NCBI GenBank assembly: GCA_024637225.1
Contig: JAGXFP010000059.1
Coordinates: 1 to 34,497 of the forward strand
Length of the DNA: 34,497 nucleotides
Origin: Desulfobacterales bacterium
GTDB lineage: Bacteria > Desulfobacterota > Desulfobulbia > Desulfobulbales > JAGXFP01
Direction: 5' to 3'
Shown: positions 9,475 through 20,918 of the stretch, piece by piece
How positions within the stretch are numbered: position 1 is the first letter of the stretch
Layout of the letters: every line of letters starts with the position of its first letter
Notes under the pieces: generated by a model
What the model was told of the DNA's origin: nothing
Seen by the model: the letters and a program-made list of their open reading frames with translations, nothing else
The model's database searches: none
Program-made: the position numbers and the translations under genes

Positions 9475-9561
9475 ACCTGAATCGGTGACGGCTTAGTGCA
9501 TTGGTTCACGATATATAATTGTTTTTACGTCAAATATAGACCGTGATCCGTGGTGGCTGGA

Positions 9562-9595
9562 ATTCACCCGCCGCCCTGCGGGGCGCCCGATAACG
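9562..9595 (-). repeat. 34-bp GC-rich repeat, inverted copy at 18,693
   Basis: These 34 bases are the exact reverse complement of 18,693-18,726. The unit contains a small hairpin, CGCCC-TGCG-GGGCG. Both copies are intergenic, and both lie near fragments of the CACCGATTCAGGAT motif. Confidence 0.85.
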
Positions 9596-9712
9596 GCGCA
9601 TCTGCGTCCGTATAAGTGCCCTCCTCAAGGGAGGATTGAAAGGAACCCTTGGGGTGCGCCCATAGGAAGTGCCCTCGGGGTACGGCGTTGGCAACCTGTC
9701 GATATACCTAAG

Positions 9713-9774
9713 TATTATCAATATTGTTGCCGCCTTGCATCTGCACCATTCTCGAACGCTCACCGATTCAGGAT
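9713..9774 (+). repeat. Interspersed repeat, copy 2 (about 62 bp)
   Basis: Matches 5,776-5,836 over its whole length with scattered substitutions. Shared blocks are TATTATCAA, ATTGTTGCC, CTTGCATCTG, TTCTCGAACG and GATTCAGGAT. It ends 50 bp before the polX start, as the other copy lies upstream of the UPF0182 gene. Confidence 0.75.
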
Positions 9775-9823
9775 AAAAAAACTGGATCCGGCCGCAAATT
9801 GCCGTCCGTCAATCAAAGGAGAG

Positions 9824-13635
<3,812 letters not shown>

Positions 13636-13685
13636 AAGCCGATCCAGGGTAATATCCGCCCCGGTTTTTTGCTTGGCCATAGCAT

Positions 13686-13729
13686 GACTTTTTGCGAACT
13701 TATCAAGCATGATGATCTCGAAAAAAGTC
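13686..13729. repeat. GACTTTTTGCGA hairpin repeat, degenerate copy
   Basis: GACTTTTTGCGA at 13,686-13,697 pairs imperfectly with TCGAAAAAAGTC just downstream. The central ATCAAGCATGA matches the better copy at 13,834-13,875. It lies just after ligA and could act as a transcript end, though no clean T-tract follows. Confidence 0.6.
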
Positions 13730-13742
13730 GAGATCGTCTTAA

Positions 13743-13823
13743 TGTCATTTCGACCAAGGGGAGAAATCTTAATAGTAACAACAAGTTAAAGAACAAGATT
13801 TCTCACATGCGTTCGAAATGACA
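13743..13823. repeat. TGTCATTTCGA long hairpin repeat
   Basis: An 81-bp dyad. The outer arms are TGTCATTTCGA (13,743-13,753) / TCGAAATGACA (13,813-13,823). The inner arms are AGAAATCTT (13,762-13,770) / AAGATTTCT (13,795-13,803). Both pairs are perfect. It is a non-coding palindromic element, of a kind I recall as common in several bacterial phyla. Confidence 0.8.
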
Positions 13824-13833
13824 GCTTTTCCCT

Positions 13834-13875
13834 ACTTTTTGCGACGCCATCAAGCATGACGAGTTCGCAAAAAGT
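13834..13875. repeat. GACTTTTTGCGA hairpin repeat, good copy
   Basis: ACTTTTTGCGA (13,834-13,844) and TCGCAAAAAGT (13,865-13,875) are perfect inverted arms around CGCCATCAAGCATGACGAGT. The same family occurs at 286-329. Confidence 0.78.
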
Positions 13876-13879
13876 CAGA

Positions 13880-14014
13880 GGATGGCTAAGCTAAAACTTC
13901 GATATACAAGGAGTAGTGTGTTTTTGAGAGTGAGGCCATACATGTGGTATGCCGAACGAACAAAAACACGCTACGACGCAGTAGCTCGGAGTTTTTGCGA
14001 CGCCATCAAGCATG
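13880..14014. repeat. Extended structured repeat with half hairpin, abutting the Fpg gene
   Basis: GTGTTTTTG near 13,917 can pair with CAAAAACAC near 13,962, with a CATAC/GTATG dyad between. It then runs into GTTTTTGCGACGCCATCAAGCATG (13,991-14,014), the left half of the GACTTTTTGCGA hairpin family without its right arm. The layout parallels 197-329. Together with the elements at 13,686 and 13,743, it fills the 391 bp between ligA and the glycosylase gene. Confidence 0.6.
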
Positions 14015-14026
14015 GAGGATTCCAAA

Positions 14027-14815
14027 ATGCCTGAACTGCCCGATGTCCAGATCTTCAAGCAGTATTTTGACGCGACGGCCCTGCACCGGAAAATAGTCGA
14101 TGTCCTCGACTGCGACCCTAAGCTCCTGGCAGATCTTTCCCAGCAAAAACTCAGCCGCCGGCTCAAGGGCAAGGCTTTTTCAGAGACCCGGCGGCACGGC
14201 AAATACCTTTTCGGCCGCTTTGAAAATAAGGGCGTGCTGGTCATGCACTTCGGGATGACCGGATTTCTTCGGGTTTTCAAGGAAAAGGAGAAGGCGCCGG
14301 AACATGTCCGGTTGCTTCTGCAATTTAAAGACGGTTATTATTTCGCCTATGACAGCAAACGGCGGCTAGGGAAGATCGCCATCAGCGAGACCATGGAGGA
14401 TTTCATCGCCGAAAAAGGTCTCGGCCCCGATGCCCTGGAGCTAAGCGACGACGGCGCCCGCTTTGCCGAACAACTCAAGGGACATCGCGGTTCAATCAAA
14501 GGGTTGCTGATGAATCAGGAGGTCCTGGCGGGAATCGGCAATATTTATGCCGACGAGATCCTCTTTCTGATCGGCTGGCATCCCAAAAAAAAGGCCGGCG
14601 ACCTGAATGAACAAGAGCTGAAACGCCTCGCCGCCAAAACGCATCATATCCTTGAAACCGCGATCGACAGGGGCGCGGGCGAAAAGGGATGGCCGGCAAG
14701 CTGGCTGCTGCCGCGGCGCGAGGCGGGACGCTCCTGTCCGCGCTGTTCCGGAACAATTCAGCGCATCACCCTGGCCGGCCGGGGCAGCTATTACTGTCCG
14801 GACCATCAGGCCTGA
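14027..14815 (+). CDS. mutM: Formamidopyrimidine-DNA glycosylase (Fpg/Nei family)
   Basis: A 262-residue base excision glycosylase/AP lyase. I chose ATG 14,027, not the upstream in-frame ATG 14,012, because the family needs Pro next to the initiator Met as catalytic nucleophile, and this start gives MPELPD. GGAGGA at 14,014-14,019 is correctly spaced for it. Other features are the DNA-contacting RRHGKY, MHFGMTG, the H2TH region with AGIGNIYADEILF, and a C-terminal zinc finger. The finger is C-x2-C-x16-C-x2-H, where the last ligand is His in CPDH instead of the usual Cys. It probably removes oxidised purines. It lies downstream of polX-ligA but behind several repeats, so it is likely a separate transcript. 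The mutM symbol is by similarity; a Nei-like specificity cannot be excluded. Confidence 0.87.
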   Translation: MPELPDVQIFKQYFDATALHRKIVDVLDCDPKLLADLSQQKLSRRLKGKAFSETRRHGKYLFGRFENKGVLVMHFGMTGFLRVFKEKEKAPEHVRLLLQFKDGYYFAYDSKRRLGKIAISETMEDFIAEKGLGPDALELSDDGARFAEQLKGHRGSIKGLLMNQEVLAGIGNIYADEILFLIGWHPKKKAGDLNEQELKRLAAKTHHILETAIDRGAGEKGWPASWLLPRREAGRSCPRCSGTIQRITLAGRGSYYCPDHQA

Positions 14816-15123
14816 ACCTCCCGGCCGGCCGGACCTTGGAATCCCGGCCAAAAAACCCTTGATAAACCGAGCTTGGTCAGGCGATAATTAATCAATCGTC
14901 TCCGTTCGCGGCAAGCAGAGGGCGTGGGCCGGGATCTTCGGCGGAAAAGCTTTGGACTCCTGGATAATCCGCTCGCAAGTCCACCCTTCTTCCGAGCCGG
15001 GGGTTGATCGTTTTTTGATGCTGGTGCAGGGTTGTCTCGACCATGGCGAACCGGATCAACCGAGTCCCGATATCAACCATTATCGTTACAGGTCGGCAGC
15101 TTACGGCCCTGTAGGAGAGAGCG
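14816..15123. other. Intergenic region, no gene seen
   Basis: 308 bp between the glycosylase and second dodecin genes. The open frame at 14,952-15,137 has no ribosome site or family likeness and runs into the dodecin start. The TAGGAGAGAG just before 15,124 is the dodecin ribosome site. No repeat of the other families was recognised. Confidence 0.5.
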
Positions 15124-15327
15124 ATGGGTTCAATTGAAAAAACTATCGAGTTGAGTGCGGATTCCGAGAAAAGCTTTGACGCCGCTCTGGAGACAGGGAT
15201 CAGAAGGGCGGAAGAAACTCTGCGAAATGTCCGCAGTGTCTGGATCAAGGATCAGGAGGTGTTGATCGGGGAGGGTACTCCCCGGCTCTACCGTCTCCAT
15301 CTGAAGGTAACCTTCAAGCTCGATTAG
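15124..15327 (+). CDS. Dodecin (flavin-binding protein), copy 2
   Basis: 67 residues, co-linear with the first dodecin. It shares IELSADSEKSFD, SVWIKDQE and LYRLHLKVTF-type segments, and the flavin-stacking Trp is again in SVWIKDQ (Trp40). A strong AGGAGAGAG site precedes the ATG. It lies 18 bp upstream of a haem-containing membrane protein and near zwf/pgl, so flavin storage here may be co-expressed with redox genes. That link is an inference from spacing. Confidence 0.92.
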   Translation: MGSIEKTIELSADSEKSFDAALETGIRRAEETLRNVRSVWIKDQEVLIGEGTPRLYRLHLKVTFKLD

Positions 15328-15345
15328 ACAGCAGGAGATACAATC

Positions 15346-16206
15346 ATGGGTGTGCCGCCGTTCTGGAGTACCCTCGTCAGTCTTGTCTTTCTCGTTCTGG
15401 GCGCGCTGTGTCTTTTGGTGATGCTGGCGGCCCAGGGCCGGGCTCAGGTCGAGGACTACCAGGGTCTGGCCCGGTATCATCGTTGGAGCGGCTGGCTCTT
15501 TGTCCTGCTCTTTCTTCTGATGTTTATTTTCATGCTGGCCAGAGTCGAAGAGCAATGGGAAGAGTCTTCGGCCCGCATCGCCATGCATGTCGCCCTGGCC
15601 ACGGCGCTGTTGCTGCTCATCATTCTCAAGGTCGCGATTTCGAGATATTTTCCCAAGCTGCGCCGCCATATGTTCATGTTTGGTGTTTCCGTCTATCTGG
15701 CCGCCTTCACCCTGGTCTGGATAACCGCCGGCTATTATATTATCTGGAAATATGAAGAGACTCCCTACCTTTCCCATGCCGAATTGCCCGAGCGGATGCT
15801 GGACCGGGAACTCGGCAAGCAGTTTTTCATCGAAAAATGCTCAACTTGCCATCTCCTTGAAAACATCATGCATCCCAGGAGCAGGCAATCCTGGGAAACC
15901 GTGATGACCCGAATGCTTGAACTGGCGGCACCGAGGATTACGCCGGCCGAGGGAGCCCAGATTCTTCACTACCTGGTAGAGACTCACGGGCCGGGTCCGG
16001 GCGGAAATGATGAATCCATCCTGGACAGCTACTGCCTTCCCTGCCATGAGAATCGCGGCGATATTCTAATCGAAAACTATAGCCGCTCCGATTGGCGGGA
16101 GAATGTCAGACGGATGCGGAAATACGGCCCGGAGATTATCCCGGAGGAGAAGGTAGGGGAGATTGTCGATTTTCTTGTCCGGGAAACGGCGGATTCAGGA
16201 TTGTGA
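15346..16206 (+). CDS. Membrane-anchored di-haem c-type cytochrome
   Basis: A 286-residue protein. The N-terminal half has four hydrophobic segments (about 5-27, 47-67, 82-103 and 110-130). His residues at the membrane edges of the second and third (RYHRW, AMHVAL) could bind a b-type haem. The C-terminal half carries two c-type haem motifs, CSTCH (Cys165-His169) and CLPCH (Cys230-His234), each followed by a helical repeat (SWETVMTRM; DWRENVRRM). This makes a tandem cytochrome c domain presumably on the periplasmic face. It may link the quinone pool or a dehydrogenase to a soluble acceptor; the partner is not visible here. An AGGAG site precedes the start. zwf begins 11 bp after the stop. Confidence 0.82.
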   Translation: MGVPPFWSTLVSLVFLVLGALCLLVMLAAQGRAQVEDYQGLARYHRWSGWLFVLLFLLMFIFMLARVEEQWEESSARIAMHVALATALLLLIILKVAISRYFPKLRRHMFMFGVSVYLAAFTLVWITAGYYIIWKYEETPYLSHAELPERMLDRELGKQFFIEKCSTCHLLENIMHPRSRQSWETVMTRMLELAAPRITPAEGAQILHYLVETHGPGPGGNDESILDSYCLPCHENRGDILIENYSRSDWRENVRRMRKYGPEIIPEEKVGEIVDFLVRETADSGL

Positions 16207-16217
16207 CAGGAGCCGGC

Positions 16218-17759
16218 ATGGAAAAGCTGGAGGATATTTATGAAGACGGTTCGATAGGGGCGCCTTCCTGCAGTCTGTTCGCCGAGAAGCTCGAGCCCTG
16301 CCAGCTCGTCATTTTCGGGGCCACCGGGGATTTGACCGCCCGGAAACTTATTCCCGCTCTTTTTGCCCTTTTCGTCGACGAAAACCTGCCCAAGCCCTGT
16401 TCGATCATCGGCTGCGGTCGAACTGTTCTCGACAATGACGGTTTCCGGCAGCTACTCGTGAAAAATTCTCCCGTTGACCTGGCCGGGCATCCCCGCTGGA
16501 GGGAATTTGTCTCCTTATTGCATTATCGGGCCATACAATACGATGCACTGCATACCTATGAGGAACTGGCGGTTTTTTTGAAGGAACTCGATAAGCGGGT
16601 CGGCACCGACGGCAATACCATCTTTGACCTGGCGGTTCCCCCCGATCTTTATCCGTTGATTTCCGCGAAACTGGTCGAGGTCGGTTTGTCCCTCGAAAAT
16701 GAAGAGGGCCGGGGCTGGAGCAGGATCATTATCGAAAAACCGTTCGGCCGTGATCTGGCCAGCGCCAAGATTCTCGACGCCGCTCTTCATCGCGGATTTT
16801 CGGAGCAGCAGATCTTTCGGATCGATCATTATCTGGCCAAGGAAACCGTCCAGAACACCATGATATTCCGGTTCGCCAACAGCATCTTCGAACCCCTCTG
16901 GAACCGCGATCATATCGAATACGTCGGCATCGTTTCCGCCGAGGAGCTGGGAGTCGGCAGCCGGGCCGGTTACTATGACCAGGCCGGGGTTTTGCGCGAC
17001 ATGTTTCAGAACCACATGTTGCAGCTCCTGGCCATAATCGGCATGGAGCCGCCGGCCGGCTTCATCTCCGAGCTGATCAGGGACGAAAAGACCAAGCTGC
17101 TCAGATGCCTAAGGCCTTTTGCCGCTCCCGGCCAGGAAGATGCCTTGATTTTGGGCCAGTATGGAGCCGGGAAGATCCAGGGACGGGATGTGCCCGGCTA
17201 TCGGCGGGAAAACGGGGTAAGGGGTAATTCGTTGACCCCTACCTTTGCCCTGCTGCGGGTTCATCTCGATAACTGGCGCTGGCAGGGGGTGCCTTTTTAT
17301 CTGATTTCCGGCAAAAGAATGGCCCGGAAGGATACCAGGCTGGTCATCCAGTTCAAGGAGGTGCCGCACTCGATGTTCAGAGAGGTTATCGGCGACAAGG
17401 TCGGGGCCAATCGCCTGAACTTCGGGATCTTTCCGGAGGAGGAGATCAATCTTTCTTTTCAGGCCAAGGTGCCGGGCCCGAGGATTTGCCTGCGGACCAC
17501 CAAGCTGGGCTTTAAGTATTATGATGACTCCGCCGGTCCGGTCTTGAGGGCGTATGAGAAGGTTCTGCTGGATTGCATGCGGGGCGAGCAGATGTTCTTC
17601 TGGCGGCAGGACGGGGTGGAGCTGGCCTGGGAGTTTCTCGAACCTGTCCTGGAAAGCTGCGAAATGTGCGGTGAACGCGAGGAGCGATTGAAGTTTTATG
17701 AAGCCGGGAGCTGGGGGCCGGAGGAGGTCCGCGGCCTGATGAATATTTTAATGGCATAA
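16218..17759 (+). CDS. zwf: Glucose-6-phosphate 1-dehydrogenase
   Basis: A 513-residue enzyme, the usual length, oxidising glucose 6-phosphate to 6-phosphogluconolactone with NAD(P)+. Seen: the dinucleotide motif FGATGDLTARK (from Phe33), EKPFGRD (from Glu173) and the active-site segment RIDHYLAKE (Asp203-Glu209). The last has Ala where Gly is commonest. The reading frame is open 126 bp further upstream, inside the cytochrome gene, but ATG 16,218 has CAGGAG at proper spacing and gives the expected N terminus. With pgl downstream it encodes the first two steps of the oxidative pentose phosphate pathway. Confidence 0.96.
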   Translation: MEKLEDIYEDGSIGAPSCSLFAEKLEPCQLVIFGATGDLTARKLIPALFALFVDENLPKPCSIIGCGRTVLDNDGFRQLLVKNSPVDLAGHPRWREFVSLLHYRAIQYDALHTYEELAVFLKELDKRVGTDGNTIFDLAVPPDLYPLISAKLVEVGLSLENEEGRGWSRIIIEKPFGRDLASAKILDAALHRGFSEQQIFRIDHYLAKETVQNTMIFRFANSIFEPLWNRDHIEYVGIVSAEELGVGSRAGYYDQAGVLRDMFQNHMLQLLAIIGMEPPAGFISELIRDEKTKLLRCLRPFAAPGQEDALILGQYGAGKIQGRDVPGYRRENGVRGNSLTPTFALLRVHLDNWRWQGVPFYLISGKRMARKDTRLVIQFKEVPHSMFREVIGDKVGANRLNFGIFPEEEINLSFQAKVPGPRICLRTTKLGFKYYDDSAGPVLRAYEKVLLDCMRGEQMFFWRQDGVELAWEFLEPVLESCEMCGEREERLKFYEAGSWGPEEVRGLMNILMA

Positions 17760-17882
17760 CCCTGCATCGGCCTCGTTTTCGAAGGGCCACGAATTCAGGA
17801 TAATTTCCTGGCTCCCGGGTGACCGGAGAGATTTCCGAATCCGTTGTTCACGGACAGATCAACAAGTAACAAAGGGGGCACA

Positions 17883-18677
17883 GTGGCAAAAAAATCGATA
17901 GCCGGCGCGGATTCAGGAGGTTCCCTGGAAAGGGAAGTCCATGAAGTGATAAGCCAGCGGGCTCTTAACCTGGAGGCGGTAGACTTGATCGAGACCGCCG
18001 CTCGCGAGGCCGTTGGCAAAAGGGGCCGCTTTAATCTGGTTCTCACCGGCGGCAGGGCGGCGCGCAGCCTTTATCGACACCTGGTCGATTTTCATGTCCG
18101 TCCGGACTTTCAGGAAATCTGGCGCAGGACCGATTTCTTTCTGGGCGATGAACGCTGGGTTCCCGAAAATCATCCGGATAGTAATGGCGCCATGGTGCGC
18201 CGCCGCTTGCTTGATCCGTCCGGAATAGCCAATGATCGTATCTATCTGATCCCGACTCCTGACAGCTGCGACTCCCCGGCGGACGGCGCCGACGCCTATG
18301 AAAAAACCCTGAGGGGCTATTTTGCCGCGGAAGCGGGTGGGAAGATCGGCTGGCCGCAATTCGATCTGGTCCTGCTCAGCCTGGGAGATGACGGCCATGT
18401 GGCCTCCTTGTTCCCGGATGCCGACACCTTGCGGGAAAACGAGCGCTGGGCTACCGTATCTTCTCCTCCAGCCGCAGCCGCTCCGGCGGTGGCACGGATA
18501 ACCCTGACCCTGCCGGTTATCAATCGAGCCCGGGAGGTTGTTGTCATGGCGGTCGGCGGGGAAAAGGCGGCGCTTGCCCGAGAAATCGTCTCGCCGCCGC
18601 CTGGGATTTCGAGTATTTATCCCGCCGCAATGGTAAATTCGGCTGGTCGGACCATCTGGTTGCTGGCCGATGATTAA
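17883..18677 (+). CDS. pgl: 6-phosphogluconolactonase
   Basis: A 264-residue DevB-type lactonase hydrolysing 6-phosphogluconolactone. Seen: NLVLTGGRAARSLY (sugar-phosphate loop), FFLGDERWVP (Gly88-Trp92) followed by HPDSN, and the hallmark LGDDGHVASLFP (Gly168-His172). I chose GTG 17,883 as start because AAGGGGG lies just upstream at 17,872-17,878. The open frame extends 13 codons further to a TTG without a ribosome site. It follows zwf by 123 bp. Confidence 0.93.
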   Translation: MAKKSIAGADSGGSLEREVHEVISQRALNLEAVDLIETAAREAVGKRGRFNLVLTGGRAARSLYRHLVDFHVRPDFQEIWRRTDFFLGDERWVPENHPDSNGAMVRRRLLDPSGIANDRIYLIPTPDSCDSPADGADAYEKTLRGYFAAEAGGKIGWPQFDLVLLSLGDDGHVASLFPDADTLRENERWATVSSPPAAAAPAVARITLTLPVINRAREVVVMAVGGEKAALAREIVSPPPGISSIYPAAMVNSAGRTIWLLADD

Positions 18678-18692
18678 ATTAATTCCTGAATT

Positions 18693-18726
18693 CGTTATCG
18701 GGCGCCCCGCAGGGCGGCGGGTGAAT
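18693..18726 (+). repeat. 34-bp GC-rich repeat, inverted copy of 9,562-9,595
   Basis: Exact reverse complement of 9,562-9,595 over 34 bases. It lies 16 bp after the pgl stop and is followed near 18,846 by CGTCACGGATTCAGG, a relative of the GATTCAGGAT motif seen in the other intergenic repeats. Confidence 0.85.
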
Positions 18727-18913
18727 CGAGACGAATCAGTGAAAAACGATTATTTTACGTAACAACAGACGGATAAAGCTGAGTTGGGCCGCTGGCCTGC
18801 CAAAACGAAACTTATGCCCTTGTGGTATAAAGCAAGATTTCCCTAGAAGCCGTCACGGATTCAGGTAATTGTCTGTGTCGTTCCGGCAACTTAAAATAAT
18901 ATATGAGTGAACC

Positions 18914-19864
18914 ATGGTTTCCCTGCGCTTTCTGATTATCGGCGCCATAATGGCCGGGACCCTGTTTATCGCCGCCGCGCTTTTTCTTCATATGCGGGCA
19001 GTTCGCCAGATCCCGGAACAACTCCATTCCAAATGGCGGCTCATGGCCATTTTTATGGCTTTTTTCCTTAGCGGTTATCTTTTTTTCCTGTTCATTTACA
19101 TGAGGGACTCGACCTTCCCCCTGGCCATAATTACCGCGACGGTTTTCTTTTTCGGCGGTTTTTTCGTCTTTCTGGTTACCGGAGTTACCCTGAGTGCCCT
19201 GGGGCAGATTGTGGCCCATGAAAAGCAACTGCGCATCATTAATGAAGCCCTGCATCGCAGCAATCTTGAGTTGATTCAGGCCTATGATTCGACTATCGAA
19301 GGGTGGGGGTATGCTCTCGAACTTCGCGATCACGAAACCCAGGGCCATACCCAGCGCGTCGCCGAGATAACCAGGAAAATGGCCCAGCAGATGGGTATCC
19401 GCGGCAATCAGCTTATTCAGATCACCCGCGGCGCCCTGTTGCATGATATCGGCAAAATGGCGGTTCCCGACACGGTTTTGATGAAGGAGGGAGCTTTGAC
19501 CGACGAAGAGCGTCGCTTGATCAACCAGCATCCGATCGCGGCCTATGAAATGCTTTCAAAGATCGAATATCTGAAACCGGCCCTGGATATCCCCTATTGC
19601 CACCATGAACGGTGGGACGGTACCGGTTATCCCAGGGGCCTGAAGGGGACCGAGATCCCCCTCGCGGCCAGGATTTTCGCGGTTGCCGACACTTGGGATG
19701 CCCTGGCCCATGACCGGCGTTACCACAAAGCGTGGTCTCTGGAAAAGGTCTGCGGCCATATCAAATCCCGGGCCGGCAGCCACTTCGATCCCGAAGTGGT
19801 TGCGGTTTTTTTGAAGATGGATTTTTGTAGGGGTCAGACCGCACCGGCGGAAATTAACCGGTAA
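18914..19864 (+). CDS. Membrane HD-GYP phosphodiesterase
   Basis: A 316-residue protein. Three hydrophobic segments (about 4-26, 43-64, 70-97) are followed by a short linker helix and an HD-GYP domain. The domain has ELRDHETQGHTQRV, the metal-binding LLHDIGKMAVPD (His177, Asp178), HHERWDGTGYP (His230 to Pro240, the GYP signature) and FAVADTWDAL. HD-GYP proteins hydrolyse cyclic di-GMP, so it probably lowers this second messenger in response to a membrane signal. There is no recognisable sensor domain beyond the membrane part. The ribosome site is weak. It stands alone between repeats. Confidence 0.88.
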   Translation: MVSLRFLIIGAIMAGTLFIAAALFLHMRAVRQIPEQLHSKWRLMAIFMAFFLSGYLFFLFIYMRDSTFPLAIITATVFFFGGFFVFLVTGVTLSALGQIVAHEKQLRIINEALHRSNLELIQAYDSTIEGWGYALELRDHETQGHTQRVAEITRKMAQQMGIRGNQLIQITRGALLHDIGKMAVPDTVLMKEGALTDEERRLINQHPIAAYEMLSKIEYLKPALDIPYCHHERWDGTGYPRGLKGTEIPLAARIFAVADTWDALAHDRRYHKAWSLEKVCGHIKSRAGSHFDPEVVAVFLKMDFCRGQTAPAEINR

Positions 19865-20094
19865 AGCCGGAAGACCTTGCTCCATGAAACCGGCCGATTA
19901 ATCGAGGATGTACTGGTGAGGATGCTTATCACCGGGAATTGACCCCGGGGAAGGCTTTCGGCATATTCAAGGCTGCATGGTTGTTCGGGGACGGGCGGCG
20001 CGAAAATTCGGGACTTGGCGGGTTATCGATTTCAGGCAGGCCGTGCTCTTCCGGGCCACCAGTTTCGAAGCCCAGCGGCATGGCCGGCTGAAAA

Positions 20095-20571
20095 CTATTC
20101 TTCCGCTTTCCGGAGGATCAGGTCGAAGTCGGCCCGGGCTTCTCCTTTTTCGGGATAATGCTGGGTTATCAACTCCTGGTGGCCCTCTGCGGTGACCCTG
20201 ATGTGGATATGGGGCAGACGGCCGACGTAGTGGGTTGGCCGATTGCTCGCAAAGGAATACTCGCCTTTCTGGTCGGCGATGACCGTGGCCCGGTGGGCAT
20301 CGTCGTAATCTCCCTGTTCATTGGTCAGCCAAAACTCGATGACGGCCCCCGGCAATGGTTTACACCCCTCGGCGGACCTTACGGTGCCTTCAAGCAGATA
20401 CCCCTGGCCGACGCTGGAGCGGACGGGGGCGTCGGGCCGGTAAAAGGGGCCCATCTCATCGTATGGGGTCGGTTGACAGTTCTCGTCGCCCCAGGCGGTC
20501 CCGGTAAGACCGGATAACAGGATCAACATGGCCAGAAGGGTTATTGTTTTCGGCCCGGCGGTTGCGATCAT
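20095..20571 (-). CDS. Secreted intradiol ring-cleavage dioxygenase-like protein
   Basis: About 158 residues with an N-terminal signal peptide (hydrophobic TLLAMLILLSGLTGTAWG). The body resembles the catalytic core of protocatechuate 3,4-dioxygenase. Candidate non-haem Fe(III) ligands are Tyr89 (GDYDD), Tyr115 (THYVG), His121 and His123 (PHIHI), the Tyr/Tyr/His/His set. It is much shorter than catabolic intradiol enzymes, and no aromatic pathway genes are nearby, so the substrate is unknown. I chose ATG 20,571 because GGGGAG lies 7 bases upstream; an in-frame ATG at 20,586 is the alternative. It is probably the last gene of a minus-strand unit. Confidence 0.8.
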   Translation of the reverse strand: MIATAGPKTITLLAMLILLSGLTGTAWGDENCQPTPYDEMGPFYRPDAPVRSSVGQGYLLEGTVRSAEGCKPLPGAVIEFWLTNEQGDYDDAHRATVIADQKGEYSFASNRPTHYVGRLPHIHIRVTAEGHQELITQHYPEKGEARADFDLILRKAEE

Positions 20572-20606
20572 CGTAATTCTCCCCATCTGCCCCGGTTCGC
20601 AAACGC

Positions 20607-20846
20607 TTACGGGTTTTCCAGATTATATTGGCTGCGCGCCCGGTGGACTATTTTATCGGCACCGGCCGGAAGATTATCGGCGTCTGACCTCGTCAGTTTG
20701 GCATAGCCCCAGTTGCAGCCCGTCCGGTCATCCACCCTCAACCTGACAATGGAATCAAAAAAGTAATCTTCGGGCTGGCCGGTCTTGTGCAGTTCCCTGT
20801 TGAGGAATGAAATCAACTCCTTCTCCGAAAGCAGTTTCCTGTCCAT
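20607..20846 (-). CDS. Small conserved-looking hypothetical protein
   Basis: 79 residues, not recognised. It is charged and soluble, with an N-terminal helix (LLSEKELISFLNRELHKTG) and a likely beta segment (FFDSIVRLRVDD, GCNWGYAKL). ATG 20,846 has AGGAG 8 bases upstream; a TTG two codons earlier is also open. It lies 35 bp upstream of the dioxygenase-like gene on the same strand, which suggests a shared transcript. Confidence 0.65.
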   Translation of the reverse strand: MDRKLLSEKELISFLNRELHKTGQPEDYFFDSIVRLRVDDRTGCNWGYAKLTRSDADNLPAGADKIVHRARSQYNLENP

Positions 20847-20918
20847 TTTCAATTCTCCTCTTACCGCCCACCCCGGGAACCGGTGCTTTGTGGCCCTCGG
20901 ATGCTTTGCGACGCCACA

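Larger units (their letters stand above)
9475..9823. other. Repeat-filled intergenic region, no gene seen
   Basis: 349 bp between dodecin and polX. They hold a GC-rich palindromic unit (9,562-9,595), a hairpin CCTCC/GGAGG near 9,622-9,636 and the interspersed unit at 9,713-9,774. The minus-strand open frame at 9,530-9,763 is Arg/Pro-rich and lies wholly on these repeats, so I do not call it. Confidence 0.6.

Noticed and set aside
9530..9763. Minus-strand Arg/Pro-rich open frame
   Set aside because: Covers the GC-rich repeats only. This kind of frame arises by chance from palindromic repeats.
16092..16217. Upstream extension of zwf to 555 codons
   Set aside because: The extension overlaps the cytochrome gene, lacks a start with a ribosome site and does not resemble zwf. 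ATG 16,218 has CAGGAG.
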